Positions 46,980-60,200 of a stretch of DNA of 64,000 nt are shown here, piece after piece. The notes beneath the pieces were generated by a model. It was not told where the DNA came from. It saw only the letters and a list, made by a program, of their open reading frames with translations, and searched no databases. A program made the translations under genes and the position numbers. This DNA comes from Prosopocoilus inquinatus (lineage: Eukaryota > Arthropoda > Insecta > Coleoptera > Lucanidae), in the NCBI GenBank assembly GCA_036172665.1, contig CM069875.1, positions 14,725,806 through 14,789,805 on the forward strand. The letters are read 5' to 3'. Position 1 is the stretch's first letter, and every line of letters begins with the position of its first letter.

Positions 46980-49900
46980 AAACAACACGTATTAGCGTTG
47001 TTCCTGTGATGTATCTAATCGATCCTTACTTATCTATCATGTTATTTGACGTTTGGATGGACTCCAGTAACCCTGATGTGAGATACGAAGTTCTCGGACG
47101 CAGCAGAAGCTGGAAATAGTTTTAAACGAAACAACACGTATTAGCGTTGTTCCTATGATTTATCTAATCGATCCTTACTCATCTATCATGTTATTTGACG
47201 TTTGGATGGACTCCAGTAACTCTGATGTGAGATACAAAGATTTCGGACGCAGCAGAAGCTGGAAATAGTTTTGAACGAAACAACACGTATTAGCGTTGTT
47301 CCTGTGATGTATCTAATCGATCCTTACTTATCTATCATGTTATTTGACGTTTCAATGAACTCTAGTAGTTCTGATGTGAGATACGAAGTTTTTGGACGCA
47401 GCAGTAGCTGGAAATAGTTTTAAACGAAACAACACGTATTAGCGTTGTTCCTGTGATGTATCTAATCGATCCTTACTTATCTATCATGTTATTTGACGTT
47501 TGGATGGACTCCAGTAACCCTGATGTGAGATACGAAGTTTCTGGGCGCAGCAGGAGCTGGAAATAGTTTAAAACGAAGCAACACTTATTAGCGTTGTTCC
47601 TGTGATGTATCTAATCGATCCTTACTTAGCTACTATGCTATTTGACGTTTCGATGGATTCCAGTAACTTTGATGTGAGATACAAAGTTCTCGGAAGCAGC
47701 AGAAGCTGGGGAAATAGTTTTGAACGAAACAACACGTATTAGCGTTGTTCCTGTGATGTATCTAATCGATCCTTACTTATCTACTATGTTATTTGACGTT
47801 TCGATGGACTCCAGTAACTCTGATGAGAGATACGAAATTTTCGGACGCAGCAGAAGCTGGAAATAGTTTTAAACGAAACAACACGCATTAGCGTTGTTCC
47901 TGTGATGTATCTAATCGATCCTTATTTATCTATCATGTTATTTGACGTTTCGATGGACCCTAGTAACTCTGATGTGAGATACGAAGTTTGTGGGCGCAGC
48001 AGGAGCTGGAAATAGTTTTAAACGAAGCAACACGTATTAGCGTTGTTCCTGTGATGTATCTAATCGATCCTTACTTAGCTACTATGTTATTTGACGTTTC
48101 GATGGACTCCAGTAACTTTGATGTGAGATACGACGTTTTCGGACGCTGCAGAAGCTGGAAATAGTTTTAAACGAAACAACACGTATTAGCGTTGTTCCTG
48201 TGATGTATCTAATCGATCCTTACTCATCTATCATGTTATTTGACGTTTGAATGGACTCCAGTATCTCTGATGTGAGATACAAAGTTCTCGGACGCAGCAG
48301 AAGCTGGAAATAGTTTTGAACGAAAGAACACGTATTAGCGTTGTTCCTGTGATGTATCTAATCGATTCTTACTTATCTACTATGTTATTTGACGTCTCGA
48401 TGGACTCCAGTAACTCTGAAGTGAGATAAGAAATTTTCGGACGCAGCAGAAGCTGGAAATAGTTTTAAACGAAACAACACGTATTAGCGTTGTTCCTGTG
48501 ATGTATCTAATCGATCCTTACTTATCTATCATGTTATTTGACGTTTGGATGGACTCCAGTAACCCTGATGTGAGATACGAAGTTCTCGGACGCAGCAGAA
48601 GCTGGAAATAGTTTTAAACGTAACAACACGTATTAGCGTTGTTCCTGTGATTTATCTAATCGATCCTTACTCATCTATCATGTTATTTGACGTTTGGATG
48701 GACTCCAGTAACTCTGATGTGAGATACAAAGATTTCGGACGCAGCAGAAGCTGGAAATAGTTTTGAACGAAACAACACGTATTAGCGTTGTTCCTGTGAT
48801 GTATCTAATCGATCCTTACTTATCTATCATGTTATTTGACGTTTCAATGAACTCTAGTAATTCTGATGTGAGATACGAAGTTTTTGGACGCAGCAGTAGC
48901 TGGAAATAGTTTTAAACGAAACAACACGTATTAGCGTTGTTCCTGTGATGTATCTAATCGATCCTTACTTATCTATCATGTTATTTGACGTTTGGATGGA
49001 CTCCAGTAACCCTGATGTGAGATACAAAGTTTCTGGGCGCGGCAGGAGCTGGAAATAGTTTAAAACGAAGCAACACTTATTAGCGTTGTTCCTGTGATGT
49101 ATCTAATCGATCCTTACTTAGCTACTATGCTATTTGACGTTTCGATGGATTCCAGTAACTTTGATGTGAGATACAAAGTACTCGGAAGCAGCAGAAGCTG
49201 GGGAAATAGTTTTGAACGAAACAACACGTATTAGCGTTGTTCCTGTGATGTATCTAATCGATCCTTACTTATCTACTATGTTATTTGACGTTTCGATGGA
49301 CTCCAGTAACTCTGATGTGAGATACGAAATTTTCGGACGCAGCAGAAGCTGGAAATAGTTTTAAACGAAACAACACGCATTAGCGTTGTTCCTGTGATGT
49401 ATCTAATCGATCCTTATTTATCTATCATGTTATTTGACGTTTCGATGGACCCTAGTAACTCTGATGTGAGATACGAAGTTTGTGGGCGCAGCAGGAGCTG
49501 GAAATAGTTTTAAACGAAGCAACACGTATTAGCGTTGTTCCTGTGATGTATCTAATCGATCCTTACTTAGCTACTATGTTATTTGACGTTTCGATGGACT
49601 CCAGTAACTTTGATGTGAGATACGACGTTTTCGGACGCTGCAGAAGCTGGAAATAGTTTTAAACGAAACAACACGTATTAGCGTTGTTCCTGTGATGTAT
49701 CTAATCGATCCTTACTCATCTATCATGTTATTTGACGTTTGAATGGACTCCAGTATCTCTGATGTGAGATACAAAGTTCTCGGACGCAGCAGAAGCTGGA
49801 AATAGTTTTGAACGAAAGAACACGTATTAGCGTTGTTCCTGTGATGTATCTAATCGATTCTTACTTATCTACTATGTTATTTGACGTCTCGATGGACTCC

Positions 49901-51210
49901 AGTAACTCTGAAGTGAGATAAGAAATTTTCGGACGCAGCAGAAGCTGGAAATAGTTTTAAACGAAACAACACGTATTAGCGTTGTTCCTGTGATGTATCT
50001 AATCGATCCTTACTTATCTATCATGTTATTTGACGTTTGGATGGACTCCAGTAACCCTGATGTGAGATACGAAGTTCTCGGACGCAGCAGAAGCTGGAAA
50101 TAGTTTTAAACGTAACAACACGTATTAGCGTTGTTCCTGTGATTTATCTAATCGATCCTTACTCATCTATCATGTTATTTGACGTTTGGATGGACTCCAG
50201 TAACTCTGATGTGAGATACAAAGATTTCGGACGCAGCAGAAGCTGGAAATAGTTTTGAACGAAACAACACGTATTAGCGTTGTTCCTGTGATGTATCTAA
50301 TCGATCCTTACTTATCTATCATGTTATTTGACGTTTCAATGAACTCTAGTAATTCTGATGTGAGATACGAAGTTTTTGGACGCAGCAGTAGCTGGAAATA
50401 GTTTTAAACGAAACAACACGTATTAGCGTTGTTCCTGTGATGTATCTAATCGATCCTTACTTATCTATCATGTTATTTGACGTTTGGATGGACTCCAGTA
50501 ACCCTGATGTGAGATACAAAGTTTCTGGGCGCAGCAGGAGCTGGAAATAGTTTAAAACGAAGCAACACTTATTAGCGTTGTTCCTGTGATGTATCTAATC
50601 GATCCTTACTTAGCTACTATGCTATTTGACGTTTCGATGGATTCCAGTAACTTTGATGTGAGATACAAAGTACTCGGAAGCAGCAGAAGCTGGGGAAATA
50701 GTTTTGAACGAAACAACACGTATTAGCGTTGTTCCTGTGATGTATCTAATCGATCCTTACTTATCTACTATGTTATTTGACGTTTCGATGGACTCCAGTA
50801 ACTCTGATGTGAGATACGAAATTTTCGGACGCAGCAGAAGCTGGAAATAGTTTTAAACGAAACAACACGCATTAGCGTTGTTCCTGTGATGTATCTAATC
50901 GATCCTTATTTATCTATCATGTTATTTGACGTTTCGATGGACCCTAGTAACTCTGATGTGAGATACGAAGTTTGTGGGCGCAGCAGGAGCTGGAAATAGT
51001 TTTAAACGAAGCAACACGTATTAGCGTTGTTCCTGTGATGTATCTAATCGATCCTTACTTAGCTACTATGTTATTTGACGTTTCGATGGACTCCAGTAAC
51101 TTTGATGTGAGATACGACGTTTTCGGACGCTGCAGAAGCTGGAAATAGTTTTAAACGAAACAACACGTATTAGCGTTGTTCCTGTGATGTATCTAATCGA
51201 TCCTTACTCA
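46980..51210 (-). repeat. 10-monomer higher-order repeat, nearly three copies (1492 bp unit)
   Basis: Rare variants recur at exactly 1492 bp (10 x 149 + 2): AGAAGCTGGG at 47701, 49193 and 50685; GGACGCTGCAG at 48141, 49633 and 51125; TTCAATGAAC at 47351, 48843 and 50335. The extra 2 bp is the GG insertion in one monomer, carried by every copy. Copies two and three share changes missing from copy one (for example GTACTCGGAAGCAG versus GTTCTCGGAAGCAG), so the later duplication is the more recent. Outer borders are approximate. Confidence 0.93.
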
Positions 51211-54200
51211 TCTATCATGTTATTTGACGTTTGAATGGACTCCAGTAACTCTGATGTGAGATACAAAGTTCTCGGACGCAGCAGAAGCTGGAAATAGTTT
51301 TGAACGAAACAACACGTATTAGCGTTGTTCCTGTGATGTATCTAATCGATCCTTACTTATCTACTATGTTATTTGACCTTTCGATGGACTCCAGTAACTC
51401 TGATGTGAGATAAGAAATTTTCGGACGCAGCAGAAGCTGGAAATAGTTTTAAATGAAACAACACGCATTAGCGTTGTTCCTGTGATGTATGCAATCGATC
51501 CTTACTCATCTATCATGTTATTTGACGTTTGGATGGGCTCCAGTAACTCTGAAGTGAGATACGAAGTTCTCGGACGCAGCTGAAGCTGGAAATAGTTTTA
51601 AACGAAACAACACGCATTAGCGTTGTTCCTGTGATGTATCTAATCGATCCTCACTCATCTATCATGTTATTTTACGTTTGGATGGACTCCAGTAACTCTG
51701 ATGTGAGATATAAAGTTCTCGGACGCAGCAGAAGCTGGAAATAGTTTTGAACGAAACAACACGTATTAGCGTTGTTCCTGTGATGTATCTAATCGATCCT
51801 TACTTATCTACTATGTTATTTGACCTTTCGATGGACTCCAGTAACTCTGATGTGAGATACGAAATTTTCGGACGCAGCAGAAGCTGGAAATAGTTTTAAA
51901 CGAAACAACACGCATTAGCGTTGTTCCTGTGATGTATCTAATCGATCCTTACTCATCTATCATGTTATTTGACGTTTCGATGGACTCTAGTAATTCTGAT
52001 GTGAGATACGAAGTATTTGGACGCAGCAGGAGCTGGAAATAGTTTTAAACGAAACAACACGTATTAGCGTTGTTCCTGTGATGTATCTAATCGATCCTTA
52101 CTCATCTATCATGTTATTTGACGTTTAGATGGACTCCAGTAACTCTGATGTGAAATACGACGTTCTCGGTCGCAGCAGAAGCTGGAAATAGTTTTAAACC
52201 AAACAACACGTATTAGCGTTGTTCCTGTGATGTATCTAATCGATCCTTACTCATCTATCATGTTATTTGACGTTTTGATGGACTCCAGTAACTCTGATGT
52301 GAGGCACAAAGATTTCGGACGCAGCAGAAGCTGGAAATAGTTTTGAACGAAACAACACGTATTAGCGTTGTTCCTGTGATGTATCTAATCGATCCTTACT
52401 CATCTATCATGTTATTTGACGTTTAGATGGACTCCAGTAACTCTGATGTGAAATACGACGTTCTCGGACGCAGCAGAAGCTGGAAATAGTTTTAAACCAA
52501 ACAACACGTATTAGCGTTGTTCCTGTGATGTATGCAATCGATCCTTACTCACCTATTATGTTATTTGACGTTTGGATGGGCTCCAGTCACTCTGAAGTGA
52601 GATACGAAGTTCTCGAACGCAGCAGAAGCTGGAAATACTTTTAAACGAAACAACACGCATTAGCGTTGTTCCTGTGATGTATCTAATCGATCCTTACTCA
52701 TCTATCATGTTATTTGGCGTTTCGATGGACTCCAGTAACTTTGATGTGAGATACGACGTTTTCGGACGCAGCAGAAGCTGGAAATAGTTTTAAACGAAAC
52801 AACACGCATTAGCGTTGTTCCTGTGATGTATCTAATCGATCCTTACTTATCTGCTATGTTATTTGACGTTTCGATGGACTCCAGTAACTCTGATGTGAGA
52901 TACGAAATTTTCGGACGCAGCAGCTGGAAATAGTTTTAAACGAAACAACACGTATTAGCGTTGTTCCTGTGATGTATCTAATCGATCCTTACTCATCTAT
53001 CATGTTATTTGACGTTTCGATGGACTCTAGTAATTCTGATGTGAGATACGAAGTTTTTGGACGCAGCAGGAGCTGGAAATAGTTTTAAACGATACAACAG
53101 GTATTAGCGTTGTTCCTGTGATGTATCTAATCGATCCTTACTCATCTATCATGTTATTTGACGTTTGGATGGACTCCAGTAACTCTGATGTGAGATACGA
53201 CGTTCTCGGACGCAGCAGAAGCTGGAAATAGTTTTAAACGAAACAACACGTATTAGCGTTGTTCCTGTGATGTATCTAATCGATCCTTACTCATCTATCA
53301 TGTTATTTGACGTTTGGATGGACTCCAGTAACTCTGATGTGAGATACGACGTTCTCGGACGCAGCAGAAGCTGGAAATAGTTTTAAACGAAACAACACGT
53401 ATTAGCGTTGTTCCTGTGATGTATCTAATCGATCCTTACTCATCTATCATGTTATTTGGCGTTTCGATGGACTCCAGTAACTTTGATGTGAGATACGAAG
53501 TTCTCGGACGCAGCTGATGCTAGAAAGAGTTTTAAACGAAGCAACACGCATTAGCGTTGTTCCTGTGATGTATCTAATCGATCCTTGCTTATCTATCATG
53601 TTATTTGACGTTTGGATGGACTCCAGTAACCCTGATGTGAGATAAGAAGTTATCGAACGCAGCAGAAGCTGGAAATAGTTTTAAACGAAAGAACACGCAT
53701 TAGCGTTGTTCCTGTGATGTATCTAATCGATCCTTACCCATCTATCATGTTATTTGACGTTTGGATGGACTCCAGTAACTCTGATGTGAGATACGACGTT
53801 CTCTGACGCAGCAGAAGCTGGAAATAGTTTTAAACGAAACAACACGTATTAGCGTTGTTCCTGTGATGTATCTAATCGATCCTTACTTATCTATCATGTT
53901 ATTTGACGTTTGGATGGACTCCAGTAACCCTGATGTGAGATACAAAGTTCTCGAACGCAGCAGAAGCTGGAAATAGTTTTAAACGAAACAACACGTATTA
54001 GCGTTGTTCCTGTGATGTATCTAATCGATCCTTACTTATCTACTATGTTATTTGACGTTTCGATGGACTCCAGTAACTTTGATGTGAGTTACGAAGTTCT
54101 CGGACGCAGCTGAAGCTAGAAATAGTTTTAAACCAAACAACACGCATTAGCGTTGTTCCTGTGATGTATCTAATCGATCCTTACTTATCTCTCATGTTAT

Positions 54201-57200
54201 TTGACGTTTGGATGGACTCCAGTAACCCTGATGTGAGATACGAAGTTCTCGAACGCAGCAGAAGCTGGAAATAGTTTTAAACGAAACAACACGCATTAGC
54301 GTTGTTCCTGTGATGTATCTAATCGATCCTTACTCATCTATCATGTTATTTGGCGTTTCGATGGACTCCAGTAACTTTGATGTGAGATACGAAGTTCTCG
54401 GACGCAGGTGTTGCTAGAAATAGTTTTAAACGAAGCAACACTCATTAGCGTTTTTCCTGTGATGTATCTAATCGATCCTTACTTATCTATCATGTGATTT
54501 GACGTTTGGATGGACTCCAGTAACCCTGATGTGAGATACGAAGTTCTCGGACGCAGCAGAAGCTGGAAATAGTTTTAAACGAAACAACACGTATTAGCGA
54601 TGTTCCTGTGATGTATCTAATCGATCCTTACTCATCTATCATGTTATTTGACGTTTGGATGGACTCCAGTAACTCTGATGTGAGATACAAAGTTATCGGA
54701 CGCAGCAGAAGCTGGAAATAGTTTTGAAAGAAACAACACATATTAGCGTTGTTCCTGTGATGTATCTAAACGATCCTTACTTATCTAACATGTTATTTGA
54801 CGTATGGATGGACTCCAGTAAGTCTGTTGTGAGATACAAAGTATTTGGACGCATCAGGAGCTGGAAATAATTTTAAACGAAACAACACGCATTAGCGTTG
54901 TTCCTGTGATGTATCTAATCGATCCTTACTCATCTATCATGTTATTTGACGTTTCGATGGACTCTAGAAATTCTGATGTGAGATACGAAGTTTTTGGACG
55001 CAGCAGGAGCTGGAAATAGTTTTAAACGATACAACAGGTATTAGCGTTGTTCCTGTGATGTATCTAATCGATCCTTACTCATCTATCATGTTATTTGACG
55101 TTTGGATGGACTCCAGTAACTCTGATGTGAGATACGACGTTCTCGGACGCAGCAGAAGCTGGAAATAGTTTTAAACGAAACAACACGTATTAGCGTTGTT
55201 CCTGTGATGTATCTAATCGATCCTTACTCATCTATCATGTTATTTGACGTTTGGATGGACTCCAGTAACCCTGATGTGAGATACGAAGTTCTCGGACGCA
55301 GCAGAAGCTGGAAATAGTTTTAAATGAAACAACACGCATTAGCGTTGTTCCTGTGATGTATCTAATCGATCCTTATTTATCTATCATGTTATTTGACGTT
55401 TCGATGGACCCTAGTAACTCTGATGTGAGATACGAAGTTTTTGGGCGCAGCAGGAGCTGGAAATAGTTTTAAACGAAGCAACACGTATTAGCGTTGTTCC
55501 TGTGATGTATCTAATCGATCCTTACTTATCTACTATGTTATTTGACGTTTCGATGGACTCCAGTAACTTTGATGTGAGATACGACGTTTTCGGACGCAGC
55601 AGAAGCTGGAAATAGTTTTAAACGAAACAACACGTATTAGCGTTGTTCCTGTGATGTATCTAATCGATCCTTACTCATCTATCATGCTATTTGACGTTTG
55701 AATGGACTCCAGTAATTCTGATGTGAGATACAAAGTTCTCGGACGCAGCAGAAGCTGGAAATAATTTTGAACGAAACAACACGTATTAGCGTTGTTCCTG
55801 TGATGTATCTAATCGATCCTTACTTATCTACTATGTTATTTGACGTCTCGATGGACTCCAGTAGCTCTGATGTGAGATAAGAAATTTTCGGACGCAGCAG
55901 ATGCTGGAAATAGCTTTAAATGAAACAACACGCATTAGCGATGTTCCTGTGATGTATGTAATCGATCCTTACTCATCCATCATGTTATTTGACGTTTGGA
56001 TGGACTCCAGTAACTCTGATGTGAGATACGACGTTCTCGGACGCAGCAGAAGCTGGAAATAGTTTTAAACGAAACAACACGCATTAGCGTTGTTCCTGTG
56101 ATGTATCTAGTCGATCCTTACTCATCTATCATGTTATTTGGCGTTTCGATGGACTCCAGTAACTTTGATGTGAGTTACGAAGTTCTCGGACGCAGCTGAA
56201 GCTAGAAATAGTTTTAAACGAAACAACACGCATTAGCGTTGTTCCTGTGATGTATCTAATCGATCCTTACTTATCTATCATGTTATTTGAAGTTTGGATG
56301 GACTCCAGTAACCCTGATGTGAGATACGAAGTTCTCGAACGCAGCAGAAGCTGGAAATAGTTTTAAACGAAACAGCACGCATTAGCGTTGTTCCTGTGAT
56401 GTTACTAATCGATCCTTACTCATCTATCATGTTATTTGGCGTTTCGATGGACTCCAGTAACTTTGATGTGAGATACGAAGTTCTCGGACGCAGCTGATGC
56501 TAGAAATAGTTTTAAACGAAGCAACACGCATTAGCGTTGTTCCTGTGATGTATCTAATCGATCCTTACTTATCTATCATGTTATTTGACGTTTGGATGGA
56601 CTCCAGTAACCCTGATGTTAGATACGAAGTTCTCGGACGCAGCAGAAGCTGGAAATAGTTTTAAACGAAACAACACGTATTAGCGTTGTTCCTGTGATGT
56701 ATCTAATCGGTCCTTACTCATCTATCATGTTATTTGACGTTTGGATGGACTCCAGTAACTCTGATGTGAGATACAAAGATTTCGGACGCAGCAGAAGCTG
56801 GAAATAGTTTTGAACGAAACAACACGTATTAGCGTTGTTCCTGTGATGTATCTAATCGATCCTTACTCATCTATCATGTTATTTGACCTTTCGATGGTCT
56901 CTAGTAATTCTGATGTGAGATACGAAGTTTTTGGACGCAGCAGGAGCTGGAAATAGTTTTAAACGAAACAACATGTATTGGCGTTGTTCCTGTGATGTAT
57001 CTAATCGATCCTTACTCATCTATCATGTTATTTGACGTTTGGATGGACTCCAGTAACTCTGATGTGAGATACGACGTTCTCGGACGCAGCAGAAGCTGGA
57101 AATAGTTTTAAACGAAACAACACGCATTAGCGTTGTTCCTGTGCTGTATCTAATCGATCCTTACTTATCTATCATGTTATTTGACGTTTGGATGGACTCC

Positions 57201-60200
57201 AGTAACCCTGATGTGAGATACGAAGTTCTCGGACGCAGCAGAAGCTGAAAATAGTTTTAAATGAAACAACACGCATTAGCGTTGTTCCTGTGATGTATCT
57301 AATCGATCCTTATTTATCTATCATGTTATTTTACGTTTCGATGGACCCTAGTAACTCTGATGTGAGATACGAAGTTTTTGGGCGCAGCAGGAGCTGGAAA
57401 TAGTTTTAAACGAAGCAACACGTATTAGCGTTGTTCCTGTGATGTATCTAATCGATCCCTACTTAGCTACTATGTTATTTGACGTTTCGATGGACTCCAG
57501 TAACTTTGATGTGAGATACGACGTTTTCGGACGCAGCAGAAGCTGGAAATAGTTTTAAACGAAACAACACGTATTAGCGTTGTTCCTGTGATGTATCTAA
57601 TCGATCCTTACTCATCTATCATGTTATTTGACGTTTGAATGGACTCCAGTAACTCTGATGTGAGATACAAAGTTCTCGGACGCAGCAGAAGCTGGAAATA
57701 GTTTTGAACGAAACAACACGTATTAGCGTTGTTCCTGTGATGTATCTAATCGATCCTTACTTATCTACAATGTTATTTGACGTCTCGGTGGACTCCAGTA
57801 ACTCTGACGTGAGATAAGAAATTTTCGGACGCAGCAGATGCTGGAAATAGTTTTAAATGAAACAACACGCATTAGCGATGTTCCTGTGATGTATGTAATC
57901 GATCCTTACTCATCTACTATGTTATTTGACGTTTCGATGGACTCCAGTAACTTTGATGTGAGTTACGAAGTTCTCGGACGCAGCTGAAGCTAGAAATAGT
58001 TTTAAACGAAGCAACACGCATTAGCGTTGTTCCTGTGATGTACCTAATCTATCCTTATTTATCTATCATGTTATTTGACGTTTCGATGGACCCCAGTAAC
58101 TCTGATGTGAGATACGAAGTTTTTGGACGCAGCAGGAGCTGGAAATAGTTTTAAACGAAACAACACCCATTAGCGTTGTTCCTGTGATGTATCTAATCGA
58201 TCCTTACTTATCTATCATGTTATTTGACGTTTGGATGGACTCCAGTAACCCTGATGTGAGATACGAAGTTCTCGAACGCAGCAGAAGCTGGAAATAGTTT
58301 TAAACGAAACAATACGCATTACCGTTGTTCCTGTGATGTTTCTAATCGATCCTTACTCATCTATCATGTTATTTGGCGTTTCGATGGACTCCAGTAACTT
58401 TGATGTGAGATACGAAGTTCTCGGACGCAGCTGATGCTAGAAATAGTTTTAAACGAAGCAGCACGCATTAGCGTTATTCCTGTGATGTACCTAATCTATC
58501 CTTATTTATCTATCATGTTATTTGACGTTTCGATGGACCCCAGTAACTCTGATGTGAGATACGAAGTTTTTGGGCGCAGCAGGAGCTGGAAATAGTTTTA
58601 AACGAAGCAACACGTATTAGCGTTGTTCCTGTGATGTATCTAATCGATCCTTACTTAGCTACTATGTTATTTAAAGTTTCGATGGACTCCAGTAACTTTG
58701 ATGTGAGATACGACGTTTTCGGACGCAGCAGAAGCTGGAAATAGTTTTAAACGAAACAACACGTATTAGCGTTGTTCCTGTGATGTATCTAATCGATCCT
58801 TACTCATCTATCATGTTATTTGACGTTTGGATGTGCTCCAGTAACTCTGAAGTGAGATACGAAGTTCTCGGACGCAGCTGAAACTGGAAATAGTTTTAGA
58901 CGAAACAACACGCATTAGCGTTGTTCCTGTGATGTATCTAATCGATCCTTACTCATCTATCATGTTATTTTACGTTTGGATGGACTCCAGTAACTCTGAT
59001 GTGAGATATAAAGTTCTCGGACGCAGCAGAAGCTGGAAATAGTTTTGAACGATACAACACGTATTAGCGTTGTTCCTGTGATGTATCTAATCGATCCTTA
59101 CTTATCTACTATGTTATTTGACGTTTCGATGGACTCCAGTAACTCTGATGTGAGATACGAAATTTTCGGACGCAGCAGAAGCTGGAAATAGTTTTAAACG
59201 AAACAACACGCATTAGCGTTGTTCCTGTGATGTATCTAATCGATCCTTACTCATCTATCATGTTATTTGACGTTTCGATGGACTCTAGTAATTCTGATGT
59301 GAGATACGAAGTATTTGGACGCAGCAGGAGCTGGAAATAGTTTTAAACGAAACAACACGTATTAGCGTTGTTCCTGTGATGTATCTAATCGATCCTTACT
59401 TATCTATCATGTTATTTGACGTTTGGATGGACTCCAGTAACCCTGATGTGAGATACGAAGTTCTCGAACGCAGCAGAAGCTGGAAATAGTTTTAAACGAA
59501 ACAACACGCATTAGCGTTGTTCCTGTGATGTATCTAATCGATCCTTACTCATCTATCATGTTATTTGGCGTTTCGATGGACTCCAGTAACTTTGATGTGA
59601 GATACGAAGTTCTCGGACGCAGGTGATGCTAGAAATAGTTTTAAACGAAGCAACACTCATTAGCGTTTTTCCTGTGATGTATCTAATCGATCCTTACTTA
59701 TCTATCATGTGATTTGACGTTTGGATGGACTCCAGTAACCCTGATGTGAGATACAAAGGTTTCGGACGCAGCAGAAGCTGGAAATAGTTTTGAACGAAAC
59801 AACACGTATTAGCGTTGTTCCTGCGATGTATCTAATCGATCCTTACTTATCTACTATGTTATTTGACGTTTCGATGGACTCCAGTAACTATGATGTGAGA
59901 TACGAAATTTTCGGACGCAGCAGAAGCTGGAAATAGTTTTAAACGAAACAACACGCATTAGCGTTGTTCCTGTGATGTATCTAACCGATCCTTACTCATC
60001 TATCATGTTATTTTATGTTTGGATTGACTCCAGTAACTCTGATGTGAGATACAAAGTTCTCGGACGCAGCAGAAGCTGGGGAAATAGTTTTGAACGAAAC
60101 AGCACGTATTAGCGTTGTTCCTGTGATGTATCTAATCGATCCTTACTTATCTACTATGTTATTTGACGTTTCGATGGACTCCAGTAACTCTGATGTGAGA

